Program-made: the position numbers and the translations under genes
Shown here: piece by piece, positions 49,061 through 62,140 of the stretch
How the letters are laid out: each line of letters opens with the position of its first letter
Position numbering within the stretch: position 1 is the first letter of the stretch
Source: Hemerocallis citrina
Lineage: Eukaryota > Streptophyta > Magnoliopsida > Asparagales > Asphodelaceae
Length of the DNA stretch: 64,000 nt
Direction of reading: 5' to 3'
Assembly (NCBI GenBank): GCA_017893485.1
Contig: JACEHZ010000372.1
Span: forward strand, 1,364,001-1,428,000
Notes under the pieces: generated by a model
What the model was told of the DNA's origin: nothing
What the model saw: the letters and a program-made list of their open reading frames with translations, nothing else
Databases searched by the model: none

Positions 49061-50459
49061 CGTATAACTACTGTCCCTAGAATGTATCATGTGAATATGC
49101 ATTGGAACCGGAAGGCAGTCTACTTTCTAGAATCTCTGACGAAATTAGATTTACTTTTATGTAGCAACGGGAAAGTGAATTTGAACGCAGATAGGTGCTG
49201 CTTTCTAGAAATTCATCTCTACGTTTTTGCATATAAACCCGTTATTTTTTATATTTAATGAATTTAACCACATGTATTGTTGTTCTTGTAATAATAACTT
49301 GTACCCATATAATAGGTTGATAGATTTTTTCATATAATGTATTTTATACCACTTGATAATACCATGATTACCGCCCTTGATATTTTCCGTGATTCTTGAT
49401 TAAATGTCTTAATACTACTGTTCCACTAGTCGTATCTACTGCATGTTCCTGATTAATTATTGTAAAAGAATAAAAAGCCAGGCTTATAAGGGTACGGCTT
49501 AGTAGTAGACAATATAGGGGAGTATACTCGAAAGGGGCTCGTGTTTTTCGGAATAGTGATTCTTGATTCTTGATTACACAATTCTTGATTACACGATTCG
49601 TGATTACATGGCTTGATACTATCACTAGAAGACCCGAGTACATTATCCTATAGAATTCACTACTTAAGTCTAAACGTCACATAATTGATATGCACTCAAA
49701 CTTATGGTATGGGACATAGGATTGCGTGCATTAGATAAGTTAATAAAACTGATAAACTTGAGATTGACACTAAGCATGATTTTTGATTACATGATTCTTA
49801 ATTCTTGATTACGTGATTCTTGATTACATGATTCATGATTAACCGATCATGTGTTACCAATTGATTATACTTTGAAGTCTTGAATACACTTGTCTATAAT
49901 TGTTGCTTACATGATCATATTGTTCCAGTTTCTTGCTTCCTTCCATCTTGCATTGTACTGTTTTCAGTAATTGCACTGCCACTTCTTGTTCCTTCCATGT
50001 TATATCGTGTTATCTTACCATTTTACTGCTTTTCTACTTGCTACCTGAAGCTTGCTCTAGCGGGTACTTTCCCTTTTTTTTGAGTTAATAATTATACAGG
50101 TACTGAGAGACCCGACAAACAGACTTTCTAGACGATCGTTGATGCATTATTACTACTTCCTGATATTTTTCTTTCAGTCTCTATTTTATCTAGTTGTTAT
50201 AGCGAACTGTTTATCGTACTATTTTAATTCTAGCATCTTGTATTCCCGGCATCTTGACCCGCTATTTATGTATTTCTAGATGATGGTTATTCTATGTCCA
50301 GCTTATGTGATTATTATATTTTTCTGTGTGAATGTGTTATAAATATCTACTGATCCTACTAGTATTGTACAACTTAAGGATGATGTATATCATTTGCTGG
50401 GCCTCAGTTGCGTGTCTATATTTTCGTATAGTGGGAAGCGGGATGTGACAGGTTTTTAG

Positions 50460-50471
50460 TGGTATCAGAGC
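50460..50471 (+). other. Tekay primer binding site
   Basis: TGGTATCAGAGC, the usual plant initiator tRNA-Met site, lies nine bases after the LTR. Confidence 0.9.
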
Positions 50472-50619
50472 ATAGTTCTCTAAACCATGTTAAGCTCAAC
50501 AAGTGTGCACACCACATTAATCACATGAACATATAATCACCATTTTGTAACCAGGATACTGACCTTACTTGATTTTGCAGTTCGCAGGGGATCTTCAACT
50601 TTATGACCCAAAGATGGAC

Positions 50620-51663
50620 CATTAGAGAACGCCGCAGTTCTCCGAGCAATGCAGCAAATGATGGAGCTACAGCAAGAACAAAACCAGCTGATGAGGGGCA
50701 GTTTGGAAAAAGCCCAAGAAGCTGCCAACCGAGATGGACCAATCCTAGGAGCATTACCGCCAAGGCCTGACACCGTGTCAGATTTTATGAGTGCGTCCGA
50801 AGAAGTTTGCAGGAACTGAGTCACCACTGGAAGCCGAGCAGTGGATAATTAGGACTGAGCAGTTGCTATAGGCCGCACGAATCTTTGATGTGGACCGTGT
50901 GGATGTAGTCACCATTCAGCTGGCAGACATCGCCCACATCTGATGGAAGGTAGAGACCGAAATATTAGAGAGGCCTATCACTTGGGTCACCTTTGTCGAG
51001 AGCTTTTTGACTAAGTTCTTCCCCCGTGTTACTAAGGTGGAGATGGAACACCATTTCATCTCTCTAACCCAAGGAAAGCAGTCAGTTGATGAATATGCCA
51101 CAATTCACTCGGCTGAGTCGTTTTGTGTCAGCCATGGTAGAAAATAATGAGGACAGGCCCAAAAATTCTTGATGGGCTTGGACTATGATATTTAGGATTG
51201 TCTAGTCGCCCACCAGCACCATACCTATACTGCTGTGCTTGATGCAGCTAGGATTCAGGAATAGACCCACAAGAGGAGGAACGTCGCTCAGTGGGTAGTA
51301 CAGCCTATTACCATCATGAGGCCATCGGGAAGACCGGTACAAAGGCAATTTCAGGTCTCGACGACTAGAGCACTACCCTACTCGCTAGTTGCTATAAAGA
51401 AGGACCGGTGTGTGACTATTACCATAAGATTGGCCATGTACGTAGGGACTGTAGGATTGCTAACCACCTGTGCCTTGAGTGTAGAGAAAGCGACCACATG
51501 ATTCAGGATTGCCCGAAGAACACGTACGATGCACTAGCTGGAGGATCGGCACAACAGGGAGCACCAACTCATGATCTGGGCAGGCCACCACTTCCACCGC
51601 AGAGGCAAGTTTATAATCAGAGGAACCTAACTCCGAGGGGAAGGCGAACTGGGGGACGTGGTT
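50620..51663 (+). pseudogene. Tekay gag, degenerate
   Basis: Scattered capsid motifs (ESPLEAEQWI, FFPRVTKVEMEHHF, LTQGKQSVDEYA) are interrupted by several stops. The block 51408-51663 carries two zinc-knuckle sequences: CDYYHKIGHVRRDC, whose second Cys is Tyr, and an intact CLECRESDHMIQDC. Confidence 0.75.
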
Positions 51664-51711
51664 AGGCCTACAGTTTGACTGCAGAAGAAGCTGAGACTAC
51701 CGAAGGAGTAG

Positions 51712-53178
51712 TTGCAGGTATCCCTGCATTTGACTCATATTCAGTTCTTGTACTTTCTTTTCTTTCATTTTGCATTCATCTTTATTCCTTGTCTCATTGT
51801 TAGGTATCATACTAGTTCACTCCTTTCCTACCATGTTCTTTTTGATTCCGGTGCTACCCATTCTTTTATTTCTTCTCGATTCGTCTATCAACATCATTTG
51901 CCCTGTGATGATATGCCCGTTGCTTGGAATATCACCACGGGAACAGGTGTCATTGTTTATTCTAAAGATGGCAAGCAGAGTCCCTTACTGATCAGTAGCA
52001 GGGATTTTAAAGCAAACCTCATCGTCATCAACAACTCAGGGTTTGATGTCATACTTGGAATAGATTGGCTGGGAGCTACTCATGCCGTGATTGACTGCCG
52101 AAAGAAGAAGGTAGTGTTTCGGATTCCAGGTCGCCAGGAATTTGAGTTCCATGCTGGCGATACACCGTTTGGGTGTGTCAAGGAGGCTGGAATGCTGAAG
52201 TTAGTGTACACTAATGGCGAAGTGGCACCTTTGATTATACGGGATTTTCTAGATATCTTTCCAGATGAATTGCCTGGGTTGCCGCCAGATCGTGATGTGG
52301 AGGTTAGTATCGAGATCCAACCGGGTACAATGCCAATCTCGAAAAGTCCCTACAGGATGGTACCCGTGGAGTTGACTGAACTGAAGGTGCAAGTTCAAGA
52401 TTTACTAGATAAAGGATTTGTCAGACCGAGTGTTTCGTCTTGGGGAGCTCTTGTATTGTTTGTTAAGAAGAAGGATGGAAGTCGTAGGCTCTGCATCGAT
52501 TACCGGGAGCTGAACAACGTGACTGTGAAGAACCGGTACCCACTGCCAAGGATTGACGACCTATTTGATCAACTTGGAGGTGCTTTTGTTTTCTCAAAGT
52601 TGGATCTTCGTTCGGGATATCGTCAAGTTAAGGTGAAGACCGAGGATATTGAGAAGACCGCATTTCGAACCCGATATGGTCATTATGAATTCCTCGTAAT
52701 GCCATTCGGAGTTACCAATGCACCAGCTATTTTCATGGGTCTGATGAACAAAGTGTTTTCACCATTTTTGGACAAGTTTGTAGTAGTATTCAATGAAGAC
52801 ATCCTGGTGTATTCTCGGAACAAGAAGGAGCACACTGAGCATCTGAGGATAACTCTGCAAACTTTGAGGGAGAATCGCCTGATTGGGAAGCTAAGTAAAT
52901 GCGAGTTCTGGTTGGATCGTGTTTCAATTTTAGGCAACATCATCTCAGGAGCTGGAGTTTCGGTAGACCCAGAGAAAGTTGTTGCTGTCAAGGATTGGCC
53001 AATACCTAAGTTAGTATCAGAAGTTCGTAGTTTTCTCGGACTAACAGGATATTATCGGAAGTTTGTTCAGGACTTCTTAAGGGTTGCTGGACCCCTGACA
53101 AAACTGACGAGGAAAGATCAGAAGTTCGTATGGGTTGATGCGTGTGGTCAGGCTTCGAGGAGTTTAAAGATCGACTAA
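51712..53178 (+). pseudogene. Tekay protease-RT block, 488 codons, catalytic motif altered
   Basis: This is the longest open piece of the element. The protease site [10 protein letters not shown] has its Asp at residue 45, followed by [19 protein letters not shown] shows [48 protein letters not shown] and [10 protein letters not shown]. Where the catalytic FxDD is expected it reads FNED (52789-52800), with the first Asp replaced by Glu, so activity is doubtful. A frameshift near 53160 separates it from RNase H. The first 30 codons are hydrophobic and probably spurious. Confidence 0.85.
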
Positions 53179-53179
53179 C

Positions 53180-55112
53180 ATCGGCACCTGTGTTAACTGT
53201 ACCGATGGTTCAGGAGGATTCGTGATTTATTGTGATGCGTCTGGTAAAGGGTTGGGAGCGGTACTAATGCAGCAAGGCAATGTTGTTGTTTATGCATCCA
53301 GGCAGTTGAGGCCACACGAACAGAACTACCCTACTTATGATCTCGAGCTCGCATCCGTGATTTTTGCCTTGAAGTTATGGAGGCACTACTTGCTCGGGGA
53401 TAAAGTTGAGATCTTCACTGACCCTAAGAGCCTCAAATATGTATTCACGCAGAAGGAGTTGAACATGAGGCAGAGGAGATGGCTGGAATTCATGACAGAC
53501 TACGACATCAACCTATAGTATCACCCGGGTAAAGTGAACATGGTACCAGATGCCCTGAGCAGGAGACCAGCAGCTATGTTTCTCACTGAGTAGAAGATAT
53601 TGTTGGAAGAAATTAGGAGACTGGACTTGGAGGTGATTTTGCCAGGTTCAACACAACAATTTATAATGTTACAGTTGCAGTCTTCGTTGCTCGAGCAGAT
53701 CAAAGAAGCCCAGGTAGGTGATGAGCAGTTAGAGATGTTTAGAAGTCAAGTAGAGGCAGGCTTGAGAACTGACTTGATTATTCATGCAGATGGATCACTT
53801 CGCTTCGGAGCCAGACTGTGTGTACCTAAGGGGGAAGTCATACAGAAACTGCTTGCAGAGGCCCACCATTCACCCTATTCTATTCATCCTGGAGGTACAA
53901 AGATGTACAGAGATTTGAGGTAACACTTTTGGTGGCACGACATGAAGAGAGCAGTGGCGAAGTTTGTATCACAGTGTCTAATTTGCCAGCAAGTGAAATT
54001 TATAACATCAAAGGACTGCTGGATTGTTGCAGCCTCTTCCAATCCCGGATTGGAAATGGGAGAACATCACCATGGACTTTGTGATGGCGCTGCCAAGGAG
54101 TCCCAGGGACACAATGCCATTTCGGTAATCGTGGAATCATTTGACAAAGAGTGCCCACTTCATTCCTTTCAGATTTGGTCAGTCTACAGAGAGTCTGGCC
54201 GAGAAGTACATACAGGAGATTGTATGGTTGCACGGAGTTCCCGTTAGTACTGTGTCCGACAGAGATACGAGGTTCAGGTCCTAGTTTTGGGAGAGTCTTC
54301 AGAGGAGTCTAGGAAGCAAGTTGAATTATAGTACATCATTCCACCCTCAGACAGATGGACAGTCTGAAAGGACGATTCAGACTCTAGAACACATGTTGAG
54401 GTCTTGTGTTCTTCAATTTGGAGGTTCTTGGGAAGATCATCTGCACTTGATTGAATTCTCGTACAATAACAGTTACAAGGGAAGTCTTAAGGTGGAACTA
54501 ATCGAGGCACTCTACGGTTGTAAGTGTAGATCACCAGTCTGTTGGGATTACATCGGTGAGAGGAAGCTTTTGGGACCATAGTTGATTATGAAGTCAGTGG
54601 ATGCAGTGTCTCAGATCAGGAAACACCTGAGGGCAGCTCAAGACAGGCAGAGAAAATGGGCAGGTACTCACCGAAGACCCTTGGAGTTTTAGGCAAGTGA
54701 TAATGTGTTCCTCAGAGTATCACCATCAAGGGGCATCATCTGTTTCGGAGGCAGAGGCAAGCTTAGTTCCCGATTCATCGGCCCATTCGATATTGTGGAA
54801 CGAGTGGGCATGGTCGCTTACAGGCTCACGCTACCACCGGTGTTATCAGGAGTTCATGACGTATTCTATGTTTCCCAACTCATGAAGTACATCAGAGATG
54901 TCATCCATATTAATTGTCGACTACTCAAAGTTATCTGTACGTCCGGACTTATCTTGTGAAGCTCAACCAATTTCTATCTTGGACAGGCATGAGAAAGTGC
55001 TAAAGAATAGAGTCATCAAGCTCGTACGAGTCTCTTGGATTCCTCACCGCCAGGTGAGTTAACATGGGAGCACGAGGAAGAAATTCAGAAGAAGTACCCC
55101 CATCTCTTCGAG
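53180..55112 (+). pseudogene. Tekay RNase H, integrase and chromodomain, broken
   Basis: RNase H lies at 53222-53518 ([34 protein letters not shown]), with TAG just before the YHPGK.N motif. Integrase continues in pieces: 53600-53923 with the HH half of the zinc finger, 53942-54000 with CLICQQVK, a frameshifted core to about 54300, and 54321-54581 with the SFHPQTDGQSERTIQTLE motif. The C-terminal part (54705-54959, FIGPFDIVERVG) and a chromodomain-like segment (about 54985-55110, with RNRVIKLVRVSW and ...KKYPHLFE) complete it. The chromodomain would steer insertion to heterochromatin. Confidence 0.8.
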
Positions 55113-55175
55113 TAGGTGTCTTACTTTACTATCCTATATCCCGCCTGAGTAAATTTCGAGGACGAAAATTTTCTT

Positions 55176-55191
55176 GTAAGGTGGGTAGGAT
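55176..55191 (+). other. Tekay polypurine tract
   Basis: AAGGTGGGTAGGAT immediately precedes the 3' LTR. Confidence 0.7.
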
Positions 55192-55576
55192 TGTAACTCC
55201 TTGTTCTTTTTGTACGGATATTATTACGTGAATTTTTGTATTCCAAATATCAATCAAAATTTATTTCTTTTCTTCTCTTTGGACTCTTTATCGGGCATTA
55301 TTTCATTCTTATTAGAACTCAAATATTTTTATGATCCATTCTAAATTTTTTTGAATTTTTCCATGGGAGTTTAAATTTAAACCCTAATTAATCCTGATCA
55401 TAATCCTAATCCTAATCCTAATCATAATCCTAATTCTAATCCAACAACCAACCCCCAACTTCTTTTGCGGCATTTAACGCCTCCTACTTTACTGCCTCCA
55501 CCTCCTCCTACTATTCCTACTCCTACACTACTGCCTCCACCCCTCTCTATACATATATATAATATACACATGCATA

Positions 55577-55661
<85 letters not shown>

Positions 55662-57942
55662 TGCATGCAGACTCCACCTCATTCCCTTCTTCTCTCCTAC
55701 TGCCACTTCAACCCGTAACCCATCTCCTCTCCAAACCTGAGCTCCACTTCCTATACTCTCACCGCAAGATCCACCTCCTCCTACCTCCGGCCTCCACAAC
55801 CTAGAGCTCCCTCATCGCCATTGCCGACTGCCACTTTGAACTCCTTACTATTGTCTTCCTTGTCGCCGAACCCAACGCCCTCTTACTTGTGCCGCTGCCG
55901 TTTATTGTTGTTGCTGTGTTCTTGCTTGTGTTGTCGCTACCATGTGCCGCGTATGTCTCATTCCTTTCGTCGTGCACATCGTAAACGTCGTATAAGGCAA
56001 GCATTTTCTTGAACTTTCAGCAAGTAGCCTAGTTATCGTCATATTTTCTTGTCTAGTTACTTATTCCATGCTATTTATTCAAATCTTGAACTGTTAACAT
56101 ACTTCGGATCATGTTATCGAATATCAAATAACTCTGGCCTATCAATTGCCCGAATTTGCACTGCATATTCGACCCAGCTAATGATACTGAATCAAAGAAC
56201 TTTATACATGAATCTTGTAGCCCTTCAAATGTAGAATCGAGAATATTTTATGGTTTCACAATCTGATTAATAAATTTTAAGATATCACAATTTTAGTACT
56301 ATCATAATGTAATTTCCAGAACACAGAAACTGTATACGAACTAGTAAAGCACAGAGAGATTGACCTAGTTCCTGATACTGAATCCAAGAACTTTGTATAT
56401 ATGAATTGTATCCGTCTGAACCTAGAATCCAGAACATCTTGCAGTTTCACAATCCAATTAATAGATTCTGAGATATCATGTTTTTAGTACTGTAATATTG
56501 AAATTTCCAGAACACCGAAACTGTGCACGAAACCTACTGCCCTGTCTCTTGTACTGAGAATTAGACCATGTTTCTGATACTGGATTCAAGAACTTTATAA
56601 ATGAAAATCATAGCCCATCGAGTCTAGAATCCAGAACATCTTACGGTTTCTCAATCTGATTTATAGTTTCTGAGATATCGATGTTTTAATGTTGTGACTC
56701 CTGGATTTCCAGAACAAAACTGTGCACGAAACATTGAAACCAGTAAATAATAAACTCTTACGCATAACTACAGTCCCTAGAATGTATCGTGTGAATATGA
56801 GTTGGAACCGGAAGAAAGTCTACTTTCTAGAATCTTTGACGGAATCAAATTTACTTTTCTATAGAAATGGGGAAGTGAATTTGAACGCAGATACGTGCTG
56901 CTGTCTAGAAATTCATCTCTACATTTTTGCATATAAACCCGTTATTTTTCATATTTAATGATTTTAACCATTGTATTGTTGTTCTTGTAATAATAATTTG
57001 TACCCACATAATAAGTTGATAGATTTTCTCATATAATGCATTTTATACCACTTGATAATACCATGATTACCGCCCTTAATATTTTTCGTGATTCTTAATT
57101 AAATGTCTTGATACTACTATTCCACTAGTCGTACCTACTGCATATTCCTGATTAATTATTGTAAAAGAATAACAAGCCGGGGTTATAAGGGTACGGCTCA
57201 GTAGTGGACAATATAGGAGAGTATACTCGGAAGGGGGCCCGTGTTTTCCGGAATAGTGATTCTTGATTCTTGATTCTTAATTCTTGATTAACAATTCTTG
57301 ATTACACGATTCATGATTACATGTCTTGATCCCATTACTGGAAGAACCGAGTACATAATCCTATAGAATTCACTACTTAAGTCTAAACGTCACATGATTG
57401 ATATGCACCAGAACTTGTGGTATGGGACACAGGATTGCGTGCATTAGATAAGTTAATAAAACCGATAAACTCGACATTGACACTAAGCATGATTCTGATT
57501 ACATGATTCTTAATTCTTGATTACGTGATTCTTGATTACATGATTCATGATTAACCGATCCTGGGTTACCAGTTGATTATACTTTGAAGTCTTGAATACA
57601 CTTGTCTATAGTTGTTGCTTTCATGATCATATTGTTCCAATTTCTTACTTCCTTCCATCTTGCATTGTACTGTTTTCAGTAATTGCACTGCCACTTCTTG
57701 TTCCTTCTATGTTATATCTTGTTATCTTACCATTTTACTGCTTTGCTACTTGCTACCCGAAGCTTGCTCTAGTGGGTACTTTCCCTTTTTTTGAGTTAAT
57801 AATTATACAGGTGCTGATGGACCCGACAAGCAGACTTTCTAGGCGATCATTGCTGCATTATTATTACTTCCTGTTGTTTTTCTTTCAGTCGCTATTTTAT
57901 ATAGTTGTTATAGCGAACTGTTTATCGTATTGTTTTAATTCC
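55192..57942 (+). repeat. Tekay 3' LTR, truncated (2751 bp)
   Basis: It aligns with 47505-50231. Homology stops at TTTTAATTC near 57942, about 220 bp short of the expected end. Confidence 0.88.
55579..55662. repeat. Compound microsatellite (CT)n-(TA)n-(CA)n in the Tekay 3' LTR
   Basis: It occupies the position of the simple (AC)n in the 5' LTR. Confidence 0.93.
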
Positions 57943-58490
57943 TCATGCAATAGTCATTTGTTCTTATTCTTTTTTTTACAGCCTTATTTTTCTCTTTCTT
58001 CATTCTTTTATAAATAAATAGAGAAACTAATCTACTCTTTCTATGTAGGTTACATCTATGAACTAATTTAGTTATGTACATCATGTGAATGGTTTGAATC
58101 ATTAATGGGATGACAATGCAAGATGTTCCCTTCAAGCTTACGGTGAAAAGGGTTGCCATCTGATTGCCACCCTATGTGTGTATATATATAGACACAAACA
58201 CACACACACACACAGACACACACACACACACACACACACATATTATTATTATTATTATTATTACTAGTATAATGCACGTGTGATACAAGTCTTAAAAAAT
58301 ATAATAATCAAATTAAATTTATATATCGAATAAGAAAAGAGATAGTAAACCATTTAACTGCCAAAATAGAAAGCTATCTTAAAAATTTGTTCTGAAAATA
58401 AAGAAAAATAAGTAGCAATTAAGCCACAAAAATCCCCATTATATAGTCCCTTAATTTTTTTCTCCGTAAGCCTCTCGCCAAAAGTTCTTT
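57943..58490. other. AT-rich DNA of unknown origin with a microsatellite
   Basis: It is not homologous to the Tekay LTR end it replaces. A (CA)n stretch broken by single changes runs 58195-58242, followed by (ATT)n to about 58264. No gene is seen. Confidence 0.6.
58195..58264. repeat. (CA)n-(ATT)n microsatellite
   Basis: Direct reading: about 20 CA units, then about 7 ATT units. Confidence 0.9.
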
Positions 58491-58640
58491 TCTATCAACA
58501 TAAGCCAAAACAGTCGTCACCAGGAACTCCGAGGTCGCCAAGGCTCAAGTTGGTAGCCTGCATTTTTTCTATTAACATAAGCCAAAACAGTGGTCACCAA
58601 GAACTCCGAGGTCACCAAGGCTCAATTTGGTAGCCTACAA
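58491..58640. repeat. Tandem duplication, two units of about 76 bp
   Basis: Both units read TCTAT(C/T)AACATAAGCCAAAACAG, then GTCACCA.GAACTCCGAGGTC and CAAGGCTCAA.TTGGTAGCCT. Confidence 0.85.
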
Positions 58641-60330
58641 CTTTGCTCGATGCTGAAGGTGACTTGCTCGCCCAAACCCATTGGTCGCCCACAAGTTTCC
58701 ATACCCACTATCTTGCTCGCCCACAAGATTTCTCGCCTGGAGCTTTGATCGATGAAGAGGAGGTCGAATCACTTTGCTCAACCAAAGAAGAGTGGTCAAC
58801 GAAGCTAAATGGTCGCCCAAAATAAGAAAACAAAATGAAGAAAATGAATAATGCTCGCCCAAACAGTCGGGTGAGCAAGGGGATTCTAACAGTCCTCGCT
58901 AACCGTCGGATTGCCTAGAAGATCGGTCGCATGTGAGATGGACGTACGAGATTGAGCCACGTCACACCCTTCGTCACTACCGATCCGCTCCATTCTTGTC
59001 TGCTTGATCACCCTAAAAAGCCCACTATCGCGAGATCAATGCTCCAAATGACACGACGTGTAATACCCCTAGATTTACATAGTCCCATATTGGTATGAGT
59101 TATTATATATTAGATTGTCAAGGATCCAAGAGCACCTACTAAGCTGTAGCACTTTTGGTGAGGTTGTGCCCTGTGGTGCGCCATGGTTAGGTTATGTAGG
59201 GCGTGTAGACGTGCGTAGGCATGCAGGCTGTTGAGCAGGCCCGAAGCGTTACACCACATCACCTGATCATCACTGCCTTCTCATCACAACCACCCAATCT
59301 CACCAGCGGGTGATCTAGGCATGATCAACATGCGTAATCGCTCCAAAATTCGCGCCAGGTCAGATAATTAATTTTAAAAACCCACAAAGTTATTTAAAAT
59401 TTAAAATTTTAATTAAAAATTCCAATAATAACTATTAAATTTGGAAATTAATTAAAATTCTAAAAAATAATTAAAATTGGAATAATTAATTAAAAAATTC
59501 GAAAAAGCAATTATTAATTGGGGGAAATTATTAAAAATATGAAGAAAAAAAATAATGAAAAATTTGAGAAAAAAATCAAAAAATCCAGGAAAGTATTTGC
59601 CACCTCCAGAGGCTTCTGATCAGTGCAAGGTATCTCCAATCGTCCCTGAAAGCTAAGAGTATACCACAGAACTCCGAAACAGGCGAACTGCTTCCCGAAG
59701 CAAAGAAAATTTATCTTCCAGGAGTTGGGGGTTTATGATAATGGTAAAAATTACAGCGAATCAAGGTCGTACAATTTCAGCACATATCTTAAAACTTCTA
59801 CAGGAATATTAACCATAACACATCTCTTTAACAGGTTTGGGTCTTCTTCAGGCTCATCTACAAGACATTAGCCGCTTTCAAGCCCATTAGAAGCAACTAG
59901 GCCCACTAGGAGAGACACCCAGCCCATGAGAGCTGTAAGTCGAATCTTTAATCCCCAAATAGGAGAATAACTAATTCTATCTCTTGAAAGGGGGAGAATC
60001 AGACAGGAGGTGATAAATTCATATCAATCTTCTAAATGTTTCTCATGTCTGTAATTACCTTCCCCCTCAGTCAGAAGGTAATAAATCTGCAATTTCTCTC
60101 TCAAACTCTCTTTCTCTCTTTGTTTCATATTTGAGCATCGGAAGGTCTATCACCGGGGTCATCCCCGATGTTTCAGGCTTTTTGCAGGTCCATCGGCCTC
60201 GTCAACAACCGTCAGATTCAGATCGAGGTGCTCTTTCAATGATCCAAATACAATCTCGGGAGATCTAACCACTCTTTATGGCGACGATCAAAGGTTAGAT
60301 CTTTAGTAGTTTCCTTAAAAATATAAACTC
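58641..60330. other. LTR-like and AT-rich intergenic DNA, no gene
   Basis: 58641-58960 repeats short GCTCGCCCA and GGTCGCCCA motifs. 59380-59580 is very AT-rich. 60080-60300 (TTTGAGCATCGGAAGGTCTATCACCGGGG, then TTTTTGCAGG) resembles the 3' part of a Tat/Ogre-type LTR as I remember it. No matching second LTR is present. Confidence 0.4.
59059..59253 (+). repeat. Possible short LTR or TRIM remnant, 195 bp
   Basis: TGTAATACCCC...GAAGCGTTACA gives TGTAA/TTACA termini. It contains ATAGTCCCATATTGG and a TATATA stretch, as in TRIM LTRs. No target duplication is visible. Confidence 0.4.
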
Positions 60331-60333
60331 ACT

Positions 60334-61440
60334 ATGTCACGCTCCGAAACACTTCGAGGAGCACATAACAAAAGCCACAACTCACATCCGAGTGGTAAGG
60401 CTAATAAAAACACTAATTCAGAGCAATAATTTATTGATAACTAGTAAGGTTCATTGGTAAAACATGACTTATTCCATAATTATTACAATTGTAATGCCCC
60501 GAATTCCCAATACTGGGGAACTCGAGACACAAGCCAGAATATTTCCTTCAAATGATTCCAAACACAAAAATCATAGGAAATTAAAAACTTATATTGCCAC
60601 AATTTTTATTATAAGTACAAATTGTTCATCATAGAATTACATCATGAATTCACATCAGTAAATTTACATTATAAATTACATTGATAGAATTTACTGTACA
60701 AAATTTACAATCTCCACTTGGATGCTCCACGCAGCTCGAGTCTCCTGCTTCCACGATCCAGCAGTCCTGCAACTAACAGACTATGGGCACGTCAGTTGAA
60801 TGCAACTGACGCAATGCTGATAAAACCAGCGACTTTCTAAACTCAACAATCAATATTTGATGCAAAAGAAAAATGTGAAGTCAATCATAAGTGTTAGTGT
60901 ATGTCATGTCCTAGAGTTTAATGCACAATTCCAAATGCTCGCAATGCACTTACTCTAATGCAATTCATTTGGAAATGTATGCATCCCATACTACATACTT
61001 TTTCAAATACAACTTCAATGGAAACGTATACATCCTATACTACGTACTTTCCAAAGAGTTCGTAGTCTCCCGATCACAGAGTTCGATCCCTTGCTATGCA
61101 TCCTAATATTGTAATCTTTCCAGTTCCTGACAGTTGACTAGTGACTAATGAGGTTACAGTTGTTCGGTTTAATTCCGCTACTGTAGTCAATAGTGGTATC
61201 CAAGTTTTCCCCTTATTTTCCGACACCCGGACCTTACTCAAAAGTTGCTACGAACAAACAAGGTAGCCCGCAAAGCTCACCAATTGGCGCCGGGACATGT
61301 AGAGCGGCAACTCTAGTTCTTTGTCTATACTCAACAACATAGAACTTGACGGATTTTGTAGGGTCCAATCCCTACGTCCGGCAGGAGAACCTACCATTAA
61401 CCTCTCATTCTTATCACAACACTTCAGGAATTAACAACCG
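60334..61440. other. Two LTR-like starts and unassigned repeat DNA
   Basis: TGTCACGCTCCGAA (60334) and TGTAATGCCCCGAA (60490) look like starts of gypsy LTRs. No ends, primer sites or coding sequence belonging to them are seen. Confidence 0.3.
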
Positions 61441-61469
61441 AGATTATGCAACCCGTGCTCCCAACACGT

Positions 61470-62140
61470 GAGAAGGCACCACTATTGAGTTTTAACTACG
61501 GAATAACTCACCAGCGAGATGCAAGAACAATAAAATCAAAAGCAAGAGAACAAAGAACAACCAAAAGCAACACACAAGATTTTTACAAGGTTCACTCAAT
61601 GCAATGGCTACTTTCCTGCGCAGAGGCACTCCTGCGGTTTCCACTAGAAATATGAAGAACAAGTTTACAAATCTCTCAAGAACTCACCACTAAGGTGTAG
61701 GGTTTCTCTCTATCTCTCTCTCTCTCTGACGGCTGATAGATCTTTCCTTTTTTTCACATTAACCTAAATTCATACACAATACAATATATAGGTTTTCACA
61801 ACTTCTAATCTCAGCCACTCATCAATCAGCGCTGCGACGGTCGACCGGTTCATGTCTTCGACCCTTCAGGATCTAATAGAGAGTGGGTCGGTCGACTACA
61901 CGGTCAATCGGTCATTCCTTCAAGTGTATAGGGTTGCAACAGAGAGCGAGACAGTCGACTACACGGTCGACCGTGCACTGCCTGTACATAGTCGGTCGGG
62001 GGTGCGGTCGGGGTTGCGGTCGACTGCAACTCTGCATGTAGCTTCAGACTGCTCTTGACCTGTTTGCTCCCACTTCGACTCTTCTTTTCGTCTGTCTTCT
62101 TCAACCCATTATCGTGTATTTGGATCCACAAACCCCAACA
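61470..62140 (-). repeat. Copia-E left (3') LTR, approximate outer end
   Basis: The inner end is firm (AACCCCAACA). The outer end is a guess. It carries a (CT)n run near 61705-61728 and repeated GGTCGAC/GTCGACC palindromic motifs between 61830 and 62035. Confidence 0.5.

Larger units (their letters stand above)
47505..50450 (+). repeat. Tekay 5' LTR, 2946 bp
   Basis: It runs from TGTAACTCCCTG to GCGGGATGTGACA, beside the primer site. It includes an (AATCCT)n-like stretch (47698-47757), an (AC)n microsatellite and three degenerate copies of a 190-200 bp segment. Confidence 0.9.
47505..57942 (+). mobile_element. Ty3/gypsy chromovirus of Tekay/Del type, degenerate, 3' LTR truncated
   Basis: LTRs of about 2.9 kb (47505-50450 and 55192-57942) flank a tRNA-Met primer site, gag with zinc knuckles, protease-RT-RNase H, integrase and a C-terminal chromodomain-like segment. 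This order and the chromodomain define chromoviruses; the long LTR and wording fit Tekay/Del. All genes are broken. The 3' LTR lacks its last 220 bp, so no target duplication can be checked. Confidence 0.88.
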
